From CALKKN01 sp041571375 (GTDB taxonomy: Bacteria > Pseudomonadota > Gammaproteobacteria > Xanthomonadales > SZUA-36), in the NCBI GenBank assembly GCA_041571375.1, contig JBFFUJ010000010.1, positions 1 through 21,284 of the forward strand: a stretch of DNA of 21,284 nt, in the 5' to 3' direction. A model generated the notes under the pieces. The model was given only the letters and a program-made list of their open reading frames with translations, ran no database searches and was not told the origin of the DNA. Below are positions 13,973-21,284 of the stretch, piece after piece. Within the stretch, counting starts at the first letter, position 1, and the number at the start of each line of letters is the position of its first letter. The translations under genes were made by a program, and so were the position numbers.

Positions 13973-16113
13973 TAAGCCCCTTCGGCCTGGCCAAAGAAAT
14001 GGTAATGCTCCACAGCATCCAGCAGGCCTGCGGCATGCGGTTCGTCGGAAAAATAAACCTGCCCTACATCGACCAGGCCGGACAGTTCCTCGTCATGACG
14101 ATTGGCGACGACAACTGCCATCGTATTGCCGCGCATCATGTCCTCGTCAGCGCCCGAGCCGCCTGCCACCAGGATCTGCTCCAGCGGGATATCGAGGCGC
14201 AAGGCGGCATAGCGCAATGCCTGGCCTTTGGATGCCCGCGCCGGCACGATATCGAGGAACTGGCCGAACGACAGCTGCACATTGGCATTGAGTTCGTGGC
14301 GATGGAGCAGTGAAATGATCTCGTCCACCGTGGGGGCCCCCCGCGGATCGCAAAAATAGGAAATTTTGAGGCGGCTCTGTTTGGCTTTCTCCTGGAGCTT
14401 CAGTCCCGGCAAGTCCTCCAGCACCCGCCGAATTCGCTCTCGGTTCCAGTCATGGTCCACGTGATCAGCCCAGTGCCGGTCTTCGCTCAGCGCAGACCCA
14501 TAATGGATGCGGGTGCCCAGGCTGCTGATCAGGACGTCCGGCATGGGGATACCATGTCTCCTGATGGTTGCCAGGGCGGAGTCGAAGCGGCGGCCGGTGG
14601 CGATCCCGAAGGCGACGTGCCTCCGATGGTTTGCGATGGTCTCGGCCAGCCGGTGCAGAGCGTCCGGGTCGCCCAGCAGGGTCTGGTCGATATCGGTGAA
14701 AATGGCCCGGTCGCGATAGCGCGCAGCCCGAATGTCCGGCCAGTCGACCGGTTGTCTGCGGGGCCGCTGAAGGATGCCCCGGATCTGCTCGAGATAGCTG
14801 CGGGCGTGCGCCCGCCAGGTGTAGTGGCGCCGCACGCCCTCGAGCCCGTTGCGGGAGGCGCGCCGCCAGGCTTCGGGGTCGCGAAGCAGTTTGAGCAGCG
14901 CCTCGGCAATTGCCGCGGCGTCGAGCGGGTCGACCAGGATGCCATTGTCGCAGTTGGCAATGATGTCGACCGGCCCCCCGTTTTCGGTGGCGACGAGGGG
15001 CAGTCCACTGGCCGCGGCCTCGAGTAGCGTCAGGCCGAATGGTTCGGTCAGCGCCGGGTTCACGAAGACCCCGCCGCCCGCGGCGACCGCCCGGTAAACC
15101 AGGGGAATGTCCTCCGGACCGTGGCGCTTGGGGATGGCAACCCGCCCGTACAGCCCGTAAGCGTCGATCAGCAGCAGCAGTTCGGTGAGAACGGACTGCG
15201 AACCCGTGTCCAGGTCGCGGATGTCGTCGCGGTTGCCGGCGATCAGCAGCAGGTTCGCGGCGTCCCGCAACTCCCTTGATTCACTGAAGGCATCCAGCAG
15301 CGAGGCCATGTTCTTGCGTTCATCCGGCCGTGACAGAGCCAGCACCAGCGGCTTGTCGGAATCCCTGAGAAAAGGCCGGAGGCGCATGGGGTAGTCCAAG
15401 GTCTCGCCGCTGGCCGGCGGGCGGAACCGCTCGAGATCCGTGCCGGGGGGTACCACGGCCATGCAAGCCGGGTCGTAATAGTTGTAAAGGACATACTGTG
15501 AATCGATCTCGTTGCGCGTGCTGGTGATGACCAGGTCGGCATTGGCGAGCAACTCTTCCTCGGCCTCGATGCGTCGGCGCATGTTGTAGGTCTGCTCGAC
15601 CTCTTCGCCGGAAAGCCCCTTGGCCAGAAGCTGCTTGCGCTTGTCGCGCCCCAGCGAATGGCCCGTGTGGACCAGCGGAACACCGCCCAGGTGGGCGAGA
15701 CGCACCCCCACGTAACCGGCATCGGCATAGTGGCTGTGGACGATGTCGGGAACCCGGGGCTGCTCGCGGAGCCACCGCACCAGGTTGTCGGTGAAACTGT
15801 CGAGATGGTCCCAGAGTTGCTCTTTCGGGATGTAACCGTCCGGCCCCCCGTCGATCCGGATGATGCGGACTTTGTCCGACAGCGGTTCCTCGGCGCGCGC
15901 ATAGTCGTCGCTGAGGGCCGGGTCGACGATCCGACGGGTCACCAGATCAACCCGCGCCACCTCGTCGCATTCGCCCAGCGCCCGCGCGAGTTCGACGACG
16001 TAAAGGGTCTGCCCGCCCGTGTCGGCGTCGCGTCCGAGTTCGAGATCCCGGCCGCGGATCAGGCCGTGAACGCTGATCAGCAGAAGGTACAGCTGCGGAT
16101 TCCTGGCAGGCAT
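13972..16113 (-). CDS. sps: Sucrose-phosphate synthase with C-terminal HAD phosphatase-like domain
   Basis: A 713-residue enzyme. Residues 1-450 are a GT4 glycosyltransferase: ISVHGLIRGRDLELGRDADT (13-32) is diagnostic of SPS, with HSHYADAG (126-133), SRPDERKN (261-268) and the donor-binding E357-x7-E365 motif (TEPFGLTLLEAA). It joins UDP-glucose (or ADP-glucose) and fructose-6-phosphate into sucrose-6-phosphate. Residues ~468-713 form an SPP-like HAD domain that keeps the nucleophile pair DID (474-476) and ATGRR, but motif IV reads GGSGAD (651-656) instead of GDSGND, so its own phosphatase activity is doubtful. It is the first gene of the four-gene sucrose operon. A weak AGGA lies about 12 bases before the ATG. 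Confidence 0.94.
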   Translation of the reverse strand: MPARNPQLYLLLISVHGLIRGRDLELGRDADTGGQTLYVVELARALGECDEVARVDLVTRRIVDPALSDDYARAEEPLSDKVRIIRIDGGPDGYIPKEQLWDHLDSFTDNLVRWLREQPRVPDIVHSHYADAGYVGVRLAHLGGVPLVHTGHSLGRDKRKQLLAKGLSGEEVEQTYNMRRRIEAEEELLANADLVITSTRNEIDSQYVLYNYYDPACMAVVPPGTDLERFRPPASGETLDYPMRLRPFLRDSDKPLVLALSRPDERKNMASLLDAFSESRELRDAANLLLIAGNRDDIRDLDTGSQSVLTELLLLIDAYGLYGRVAIPKRHGPEDIPLVYRAVAAGGGVFVNPALTEPFGLTLLEAAASGLPLVATENGGPVDIIANCDNGILVDPLDAAAIAEALLKLLRDPEAWRRASRNGLEGVRRHYTWRAHARSYLEQIRGILQRPRRQPVDWPDIRAARYRDRAIFTDIDQTLLGDPDALHRLAETIANHRRHVAFGIATGRRFDSALATIRRHGIPMPDVLISSLGTRIHYGSALSEDRHWADHVDHDWNRERIRRVLEDLPGLKLQEKAKQSRLKISYFCDPRGAPTVDEIISLLHRHELNANVQLSFGQFLDIVPARASKGQALRYAALRLDIPLEQILVAGGSGADEDMMRGNTMAVVVANRHDEELSGLVDVGQVYFSDEPHAAGLLDAVEHYHFFGQAEGA

Positions 16114-16309
16114 ATGTCTGATTCATCCTAATGAACCCGGGAACGGATGTCACCCGGGCTGTCTGATCGTAACTGCCGGACAACCCGTCGCTCTTCGACG
16201 GCAGAGTCCGAATTGACGATCATCAGGCAAAGCGTACTTTGGCGCTCCCTGGATTCAAGGCATTGATATATTGGGTATTGGGTGCGGGAGCACAGCGCGG
16301 GAGGGCAGG
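16114..16309. promoter_or_regulatory. Divergent control region of the sucrose operon and the HhH gene
   Basis: 196 bases between two divergent starts must hold both promoters. On the plus strand, TTGACG (16213-16218) and TACTTT (16235-16240) are spaced by 16 bases, and TATATT lies at 16267-16272; both are only moderate matches. No clear promoter was seen for the operon strand, and no operator could be assigned. Confidence 0.35.
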
Positions 16310-17173
16310 ATGACGCGACCGTGGGACAACCAGGCCATCGCCGACAAGTTGCTCGAACTGGCCGACCTGCTGGAGCAGCAAAGTGCCAACCCTTACCGGG
16401 TGAACGCCTACCGCCGCGCGGCACGATCGGTCGCCGTTCATGGCGAAGACCTGTCCGAACTGGATAAACGCGAGGGTCTGCGGGGTCTTGACAGCCTGCC
16501 GGGCGTCGGCCGCTCGATTTCCCTGGCTATTCAGGAGATGCTGGCGACCGGCCGCTGGATGCAATTGGAGCGCCTGCGCGGTGCCCTCGAACCCGAACTG
16601 GTGTTTCAGTCCATTCCAGGGATTGGCCCCGAACTGGCACGCAGGATACACGAGTCGCTGGACATCGAAAGCCTGACCGATCTGGAGACGGCCGCGCACG
16701 ACGGCCGGCTCGAACAGGTCGACGGCGTCGGTCCGCGGCGAGCCCGGATGATTGCGGCAGCCCTGGCGCAGATGCTTCAGCGGCGGGCGGCTCGCCCCCG
16801 CCCGGTCGCCGACGAACCGGCTGTCGATATTTTGCTCGACGTCGACCATGAATACCGCCAGCTGGCCGCGCAGGGAAAACTGCGCAAGATCGCGCCGAGG
16901 CGCTTCAATCCGGGCGGCGTAGCCTGGCTGCCCATCCTGCACAGTCAGCGCGGCGACTGGCACTTCACCGCTCTGTTCTCGAATACCGCGCGGGCGCATG
17001 ACCTGCGGAAAACCGACGACTGGGTCGTGCTGTATTTTCACACCGACCACGGTCCCGAGGCCCAGCGCACCGTGGTCACCGAAAGCCACGGCGACCTCGA
17101 AGGCCGGCGGGTCGTCCGGGGGCGCGAGGCGGAATGCGCGCGCTGGTACGCCCGGAAAGCCCGCAGACGCTGA
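16310..17173 (+). CDS. Helix-hairpin-helix protein: PolX N-terminal-like module without polymerase domain
   Basis: A 287-residue protein. Residues 7-155 match the N-terminal part of bacterial family X DNA polymerases: the 8-kDa-like DNA-binding helices (IADKLLELADLLEQQSANPY, VNAYRRAARSV) followed by three helix-hairpin-helix turns, LPGVGRS (63-69), IPGIGPE (102-108) and VDGVGPR (137-143). The nucleotidyltransferase palm and the PHP exonuclease domain are absent. A different C-terminal domain follows (about 170-287): RRFNPGGVAWLPILHS, HFTALFSNTARAHDL, DDWVVLYFHTD. I do not know a function for it. Probable role: binding of gapped or branched DNA. ATG 16310 has GGGAGG 5 bases upstream; the longer frame from 16271 lacks support. 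It is divergent from the sucrose operon. Confidence 0.82.
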   Translation: MTRPWDNQAIADKLLELADLLEQQSANPYRVNAYRRAARSVAVHGEDLSELDKREGLRGLDSLPGVGRSISLAIQEMLATGRWMQLERLRGALEPELVFQSIPGIGPELARRIHESLDIESLTDLETAAHDGRLEQVDGVGPRRARMIAAALAQMLQRRAARPRPVADEPAVDILLDVDHEYRQLAAQGKLRKIAPRRFNPGGVAWLPILHSQRGDWHFTALFSNTARAHDLRKTDDWVVLYFHTDHGPEAQRTVVTESHGDLEGRRVVRGREAECARWYARKARRR

Positions 17174-17195
17174 ATCCGGGGGCGGGCACGACTCC

Positions 17196-19016
17196 TCAGC
17201 CGGCCCGAAAGACCACCTCGCCCTCGAGCAGTGTCATCCGGCACTGCATGTTCTTGATGGCTTCGGGCTCCGCCTCGTAGGGGTTGACGTCCCACACCGC
17301 GATGTCGGCGTATTTCCCCACCTCGAGCGATCCCGTGCTTTGCTCCAGGAACATCTGGTGCGCGGACCAGAGCGTGAAGGAGCGTAATGCCGTGCGCACG
17401 TCGACCGCTTCAGCCTGACCGAAGACATCGGGACCATAAGTGCCAAGCAGAGGCTGACGCGTCATGGAAGCCCAGATGCCATAGCGCGCCGGAAAGGGCG
17501 TTACGGAAAAGTCCGAGCCGCCGCCCCACTGCATGCCCCGTTCGCGGTAACTGCGAAACGGGTTCAGCCGGAGACTCCGCTCGGCCCCGAAATTGCCGGC
17601 GTAGGTGTCGCCGATCCACCAGGTGAACGTCGCCTGTGGCTCAGGATAAGCGGCATCGTAAGTCCGCTGCAGTGCCGCCATCGTGTCCATGGCCAGATCG
17701 GTCGGGATGTTGGCGTGGATAATCGAATGGCGCAGACCGTGATGCGGATTGCGCATCAGCGCCACGGTCATCGCCGCCACCGTCCAGTCGATGGCCCGGT
17801 CACCGATCGCATGGACGCCGACGTGAAGTCCGGAGTCGTGATAGAACATGATCAGGTCTTTCAGCACGTCCGCATCGATGGCCGGGAAGCCGCGATTGCC
17901 TTCGTCGATGCGCGTGCGATCGCGATTCCAGTCCTGCCACAGCCAGGCCGTGCGGGCCCCACCACTGCCGTCGGCGAAAATCTTGATGCCCCCCGAAATC
18001 AGGCGGTCGTTACGGCCTGCCCTGACCGGGTGCCCGAGCGGGGCGATCCGTTCGACCAGGATCTGCGCTTGTTCCAGCGTATCCGGGGATCGCCACAGGA
18101 CGAAAACCCGGACGGTCAGGTCTCCGGCGTCGCGCACTGCCCGATAGGCTTCCCAGGTGGCCATGGCATTGTCCAGGTCGTACCGGGTCGCATAACCAAT
18201 GCCCGGATCCTTGGCGCCGGTCATGCATTCGGCATTGAGATCGTCCGCCATCATGGCGATCGCCTCGCGCAAGCGGCCTGCCTCCGGCGGTGGAATGAGG
18301 CGCGTCACTAGGGCCATGGCCGTTTCCTTCAGCACCCCGGTCGGCGCGCCGTCTGGGGCGCGATCGATCAGGCCCCCGGGCGGGTCCGGCGTATCCCGCG
18401 TGATGCCCGCCAGTTGCAGCGCGGCGCTGTTCGCCGTTCCGTAGTGGCCCATGGTATGTGCCAGCCAGGCGGGCCGGCCGCCCGTCACCTGATCCAGATC
18501 GGAAGCCAGCAGATAACGCCGCTCCTCGAGCTTGCCCTCATCCCAACCGCGGCCCAGGATCCACTCCGAGGCCGATGCTGCAGATGCGCGCCGTTGGATC
18601 AGCGCGACCAGTTGCGCAATGCTCCTGACCGACGGAAAGCTCAGGTCGACCTGCAGAAGGCGCCGCAGCCCGCCCGAAGCAAGATGCAGGTGTGAATCCA
18701 GCAGCCCGGGCGTAGCCGTGCTGCCCCCGAGGTCGATGTGGTCCGTGTCGGGACCTGCCAGGGCCAGGACCTCGGACTGGCGACCCACTGCAACGATCCG
18801 TCCGCCGCGGATGGCAAGCGCCTGGGCCACCGTGTCGCTCGCATCGAGGGTCAGGATGGTGCCATTGACGAGGATGCGCTCGGCTGGCAGACTCCCGGCG
18901 GCCAGCGCCCGGGCAGGCATCGCCTGCAGTAATGCAAGGGCCAGGCAGAGCATTGCAGCGCCTGCATGCATCGGTATTCGACCTGCCTTAAAGCGTCCGG
19001 GCGGTTCCAGGATCAT
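17196..19016 (-). CDS. Exported YtcJ-type metal-dependent amidohydrolase
   Basis: A 606-residue protein of the amidohydrolase_3/YtcJ group. An N-terminal signal sequence (about residues 10-40, ending MPARALAAG) suggests export. Metal-site motifs: GLLDSHLHL with His109 and His111, the lysine in GGIKIFADGSGG (likely carbamylated bridging ligand), LHVGVHAIGDRAID, RHSIIHA, and the terminal aspartate in GGGSDFSVTPFP. YtcJ-like enzymes hydrolyse C-N bonds of amides or related compounds; the substrate here is unknown. The start is uncertain: Met at 19016 gives a positively charged n-region, while Met at 18971 gives a shorter signal peptide, and neither has a strong Shine-Dalgarno. It converges with the HhH gene with 22 bases between the stops. 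Confidence 0.87.
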   Translation of the reverse strand: MILEPPGRFKAGRIPMHAGAAMLCLALALLQAMPARALAAGSLPAERILVNGTILTLDASDTVAQALAIRGGRIVAVGRQSEVLALAGPDTDHIDLGGSTATPGLLDSHLHLASGGLRRLLQVDLSFPSVRSIAQLVALIQRRASAASASEWILGRGWDEGKLEERRYLLASDLDQVTGGRPAWLAHTMGHYGTANSAALQLAGITRDTPDPPGGLIDRAPDGAPTGVLKETAMALVTRLIPPPEAGRLREAIAMMADDLNAECMTGAKDPGIGYATRYDLDNAMATWEAYRAVRDAGDLTVRVFVLWRSPDTLEQAQILVERIAPLGHPVRAGRNDRLISGGIKIFADGSGGARTAWLWQDWNRDRTRIDEGNRGFPAIDADVLKDLIMFYHDSGLHVGVHAIGDRAIDWTVAAMTVALMRNPHHGLRHSIIHANIPTDLAMDTMAALQRTYDAAYPEPQATFTWWIGDTYAGNFGAERSLRLNPFRSYRERGMQWGGGSDFSVTPFPARYGIWASMTRQPLLGTYGPDVFGQAEAVDVRTALRSFTLWSAHQMFLEQSTGSLEVGKYADIAVWDVNPYEAEPEAIKNMQCRMTLLEGEVVFRAG

Positions 19017-19122
19017 AACGCAATCGCGATGGAGCAGGGGCGGTCCGCGCCGCACCCGGCGGGTGTGTTCAGTGGTAAGCTGGAACCGGGGTTCAATCCC
19101 TTCCAACAAGGAGCACGGCGCC

Positions 19123-19542
19123 ATGAACATGCTGCTTCGCGTCTGCCTGCTGCTCTTCGGAGTATTGCCGGCGGCATCGCTGCTGGCCGACGCAGAGAGA
19201 GAGATTTCGACAGCCCTCGAATACTATGCAGAGGTATGGAACGAAGGCGATTTCGAGATGATCCGGGCCTACTACCATCCGGATTTCATGCTGGTGACGG
19301 CCCAGGGCGCGGTTCCGCTGGCCGAACGGTTGGAAGACATGAATGCGCTGTCCCGCAGCGGCGAAGACCGCGGTGACTTGAGCTACTCGGATACGCGCAT
19401 CCAGCCCCTGGGCGACTCACACGCGCTGGCCTACGGGCGGGTGCGGCTGGCTTTCAAGGATGGTTCGGCGATCGAGTCCTGGTTTTCCACGGTGTACGTG
19501 AATACGCCCTTCGGGTGGAAGGCCATACTGACCCATCAGTAG
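19123..19542 (+). CDS. Secreted NTF2/SnoaL-like protein
   Basis: A 139-residue protein. Residues 1-22 form a signal peptide (MNMLLRVCLLLFGVLPAASL). The mature part resembles the nuclear transport factor 2-like cone fold: an N-terminal helix (EISTALEYYAEVWNEGDFEM), the YYHPDFMLVTAQG strand region, and C-terminal strands ending STVYVNTPFGWKAILTHQ, which matches the usual NTF2-like close (GWKIxxxH). Such domains occur as isomerases, polyketide cyclases or binding proteins, so no reaction can be assigned. AAGGAG precedes the ATG with good spacing. It is divergent from the amidohydrolase with about 106 bases between starts, so the two may be co-regulated. Confidence 0.82.
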   Translation: MNMLLRVCLLLFGVLPAASLLADAEREISTALEYYAEVWNEGDFEMIRAYYHPDFMLVTAQGAVPLAERLEDMNALSRSGEDRGDLSYSDTRIQPLGDSHALAYGRVRLAFKDGSAIESWFSTVYVNTPFGWKAILTHQ

Positions 19543-19809
19543 CCGTGCGCCGGCGAATCAGTCGCGCGCCCTCGATTATGTCGGTGATCACCAGGCTGCC
19601 GCTGGCAGCCCGTACCAGACAGGCACCGGCCTGACGCTACCCGTAGCCGGAGTGATGCGGCAGCTGGCTGACGAAAGCGTCGGGCATGCGGGTTTTCCGG
19701 AAGCCGGGGGGGCACCGGTTCGCCGCGGGCGCGATTTTTGCGAATTCCGGGGGCCAGCTTCTCACCATCTGAGACCATTCACCTCTATGATGCACCGAAA
19801 GCGTGTGGG
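19543..19809. other. Longest gene-free stretch (267 bases)
   Basis: No confident gene was found here. It contains a perfect 7-bp hairpin, GGCTGCC (19594-19600) and GGCAGCC (19604-19610) around a 3-base loop, and an 80-codon minus-strand open frame (19536-19778) that does not resemble a protein. A seven-G run near 19705-19712 changes frame between two partly protein-like minus-strand readings, so a decayed gene is possible but unproven. The promoter of the downstream repair gene must lie here; none was recognised. Confidence 0.4.
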
Positions 19810-21258
19810 ATGGTCGTGAACAGCCTGGAGCATCGGGAAGAGGAACATGAGGAACTGCTGAGCGCCCTGGACGGGGGTGCGGCGGTAGTGACTGCGAACA
19901 GCCGCCTGGCGCGGCGCCTGGCCGCGGACTACTCGGCCCGCATGCTGGCCGCAGGACAGCTGGCCTGGACCACGCCCTCGGTGCTGCCCGTTTCGGCCTG
20001 GCTTAAAGAAACCTACGCCGAGGCGGGTCAGCAGTCGGTCGAGCCGTTGCCGCGCCTGCTCGCGGAAGAACAGGAGGAGCAGGTCTGGGCGGCCGTCATT
20101 CGCCGGGATGGCGATCCGCTGCTGCGCGTGGCTGGCGCCGCGCGCCGCGCAAGGATGGCCTGGAAAATGCTGCATGAATGGCGGTTGGATCTGAGCGACC
20201 GGCGCTTCGCTGACAATGAGAACAGCGATGCGTTCAGGCGCTGGGCCACACGTTTTCGGGCCCATTGCAGGGAACATGAACAGGTTTCCCGGGCCGAGCT
20301 GCCCGGCTTGCTCGCTGCCCTGATTGCGCGCCGCGAGTGGCGCCCGTCCGGCCATCTGTCGTTTGTCGGATTCCTGCACCCGGGGCCGGCACTGGAGGCC
20401 CTGGGCCTGGCCCTGCATCACGGCGGTTGCAAGGTCGCCTGGGTCGCGTTGAAGGGCGAGGAAAGCCGGGCGCGACGCGTCAGGGCACACGATGCGCAAC
20501 ACGAGATGGTCCTGGCGGCTCACTGGGCGCGGAGCCTCCTCGAGGCTGAGGCGGGACTCCGCATCGGCATCGTGGTTCCTGACCTGGGAGTCCGTCGGAC
20601 CGCTCTCCTGCGGCAACTGCGCACAGCCCTCGAACCGGCTGCCCTGCGGCCGGCCTCGCGGACGGAGTCGCGGCCCTGGAACGTATCGCTCGGCAGACCG
20701 TTGTCCCACGAGTCCCTGATTCAGACCGCACTCGGGCTGTTGGCGCTGAGCCAGGCGCCTGTCGATGTCGCCGCAGTAGGCGATTTACTGGCATCGCCGC
20801 ACTGGGCGCTGCCGCGGGATGCGGCCAGGCGCCGCGCTGAGCTGGGTCGTCGCGCGCTGCTCGATCGCCGCCTGCGCCGGGTCGGCGAGGCCCGGGTCCA
20901 TTTGCGCACGCTACGGCTCGAATGCAATCGGATCGATGGCGATGGCGCGCCCAGGCCCTGGGCCAATCCGCAGCTGGCCGCCGTATTCGACGGGCTGATC
21001 GGGCAGTGGCGCGATCTGCCCGCGCGGGCCGATACCGCCACCTGGGTCGACCTCTTCACGAGCTGGCTCGGTCGGGCCGGCTGGCCACAAGGCCGGCCGC
21101 TGGACAGCGTGGAATTCCAGGCTCTCGAGGCCTGGCATTCCGTATTGTCGCGATTCACCGCACTGTCTGATTTCGCAGGGGGGCTAACTCTCGCAGGCTT
21201 CGACGCCATGACAGGAACTCGTGGGCCGTATTGGGAGAGACATAGAATATACTGTTGA
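19810..21258 (+). CDS. Probable DNA repair/PD-(D/E)XK nuclease family protein (TIGR03623-like), 3' part lost
   Basis: The open frame encodes 482 residues. The N-terminus is typical of the TIGR03623 'probable DNA repair protein' family, helicase-inactivated AddB/RecC-like proteins of about 850-900 residues: AAVVTANSRLARRLAADY, then WTTPSVLPVSAWLKETY, and later SFVGFLHPGPALEALG, VSLGRPLSHESLIQTAL and DLLASPHWALP. The C-terminal RecB-type nuclease domain is missing. Similarity to the family fades at about residue 455 (near base 21176), after which the frame runs into foreign sequence and stops at 21258. The product would lack its nuclease domain and is probably non-functional if the junction is real. 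ATG 19810 is chosen because family similarity begins soon after; its ribosome-binding site is weak. Confidence 0.75.
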   Translation: MVVNSLEHREEEHEELLSALDGGAAVVTANSRLARRLAADYSARMLAAGQLAWTTPSVLPVSAWLKETYAEAGQQSVEPLPRLLAEEQEEQVWAAVIRRDGDPLLRVAGAARRARMAWKMLHEWRLDLSDRRFADNENSDAFRRWATRFRAHCREHEQVSRAELPGLLAALIARREWRPSGHLSFVGFLHPGPALEALGLALHHGGCKVAWVALKGEESRARRVRAHDAQHEMVLAAHWARSLLEAEAGLRIGIVVPDLGVRRTALLRQLRTALEPAALRPASRTESRPWNVSLGRPLSHESLIQTALGLLALSQAPVDVAAVGDLLASPHWALPRDAARRRAELGRRALLDRRLRRVGEARVHLRTLRLECNRIDGDGAPRPWANPQLAAVFDGLIGQWRDLPARADTATWVDLFTSWLGRAGWPQGRPLDSVEFQALEAWHSVLSRFTALSDFAGGLTLAGFDAMTGTRGPYWERHRIYC

Positions 21259-21283
21259 TCCCGGCTTTTTTCAACGCGTTGTC
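21155..21283 (-). CDS. C-terminal fragment of a carbohydrate-esterase-like alpha/beta protein, cut by the window edge
   Basis: The minus strand reads in from the right edge through 42 codons to a TGA at 21155-21157. The sequence LKKAGINSIFYVSPNTAHEF followed by SWRRSLRELAPL is typical of the C-terminal end of feruloyl/acetyl-esterase (CE1-type) proteins, which carry the catalytic His in an xAHEWQTWRR segment and end in FAPLLF. Here His21 of the fragment is that residue. Similarity runs down to about base 21176; the last few codons (RNQTVR) are read from the opposite-strand repair gene. So two unrelated genes meet head-on and share the last ~20 bases. The rest of the esterase lies outside the window. 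Confidence 0.6.
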   Translation of the reverse strand, partial: DNALKKAGINSIFYVSPNTAHEFLSWRRSLRELAPLRNQTVR

Positions 21284-21284
21284 A

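Noticed and set aside
13145..13975. Plus-strand open frame of 276 codons opposite spp
   Set aside because: Antisense shadow without recognisable motifs; spp is clear on the minus strand.
19600..19778. Possible decayed minus-strand gene: an open frame from 19778 that, with one base removed from the seven-C run, continues to a TAG, then a further protein-like stretch
   Set aside because: It requires both an assumed frameshift and readthrough of a stop, and no family is recognisable. Recorded only as a low-level possibility.
21209..21284. TGACA at 21209-21213 and TGTCA at 21280-21284 as possible terminal repeats of an insertion element
   Set aside because: Only five bases long, no transposase in the window, and the segment between them reads as an esterase C-terminus instead.

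Overview
The window is high-GC, densely packed bacterial chromosomal DNA and most resembles a gammaproteobacterium. Evidence for this is a YbiI-type zinc-finger protein, YajQ, a DUF4124 periplasmic protein, a dodecin, a CspA-type cold-shock protein and the N-terminal part of a 'probable DNA repair protein' of the TIGR03623 type. The genus cannot be fixed from these genes. No rRNA, tRNA, CRISPR array, prophage or complete insertion sequence was seen, and no gene-free stretch exceeds about 270 bases.

Layout. Bases 1-2626 (minus) hold a short GNAT-like remnant, a ybiI-type gene and, one base upstream of it, a secreted or membrane-anchored alpha/beta hydrolase. Then come yajQ (minus), a patatin-like phospholipase (plus) and a cold-shock gene (minus); the last two converge on a shared terminator. 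Bases 4863-7475 carry a 63-residue unknown gene (minus), a DUF4124 protein (plus), a DUF2779 nuclease-like protein (plus, Cas4-like plus DEDD exonuclease-like) and a dodecin (minus). Bases 7683-10227 hold a DUF4956 membrane protein (minus), a NERD-domain membrane protein with altered catalytic residues (plus) and a DksA/TraR-type zinc-finger protein (plus).

Bases 10265-16113 (minus) are the clearest functional unit: a four-gene sucrose operon in the order sucrose-phosphate synthase, sucrose-phosphate phosphatase, PfkB-family fructokinase, amylosucrase. Start and stop codons overlap or nearly touch. SPS and SPP make sucrose from UDP-glucose and fructose-6-phosphate. Amylosucrase can split sucrose into alpha-glucan and fructose. 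The kinase returns fructose to fructose-6-phosphate. The same gene order is known from methanotrophs and other methylotrophs, where sucrose serves as osmoprotectant and carbon store, but no C1 gene is visible here.

Bases 16310-21284 hold a protein made of the DNA polymerase X N-terminal helix-hairpin-helix module without a polymerase domain, an exported YtcJ-type amidohydrolase (minus), a small secreted NTF2/SnoaL-like protein (plus), and the TIGR03623-type repair/nuclease gene. That last gene is cut off. Near base 21176 its reading frame meets the C-terminal end of an unrelated carbohydrate-esterase-like protein on the opposite strand, so the right edge of the window is either a real rearrangement or an assembly chimera.

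No clearly new multi-gene system was found. The strongest points for follow-up are the right-edge junction, the degenerate NERD and SPS phosphatase domains, the lone DUF2779 nuclease, the polymerase-less PolX module and the hydrolase with a four-helix membrane tail.
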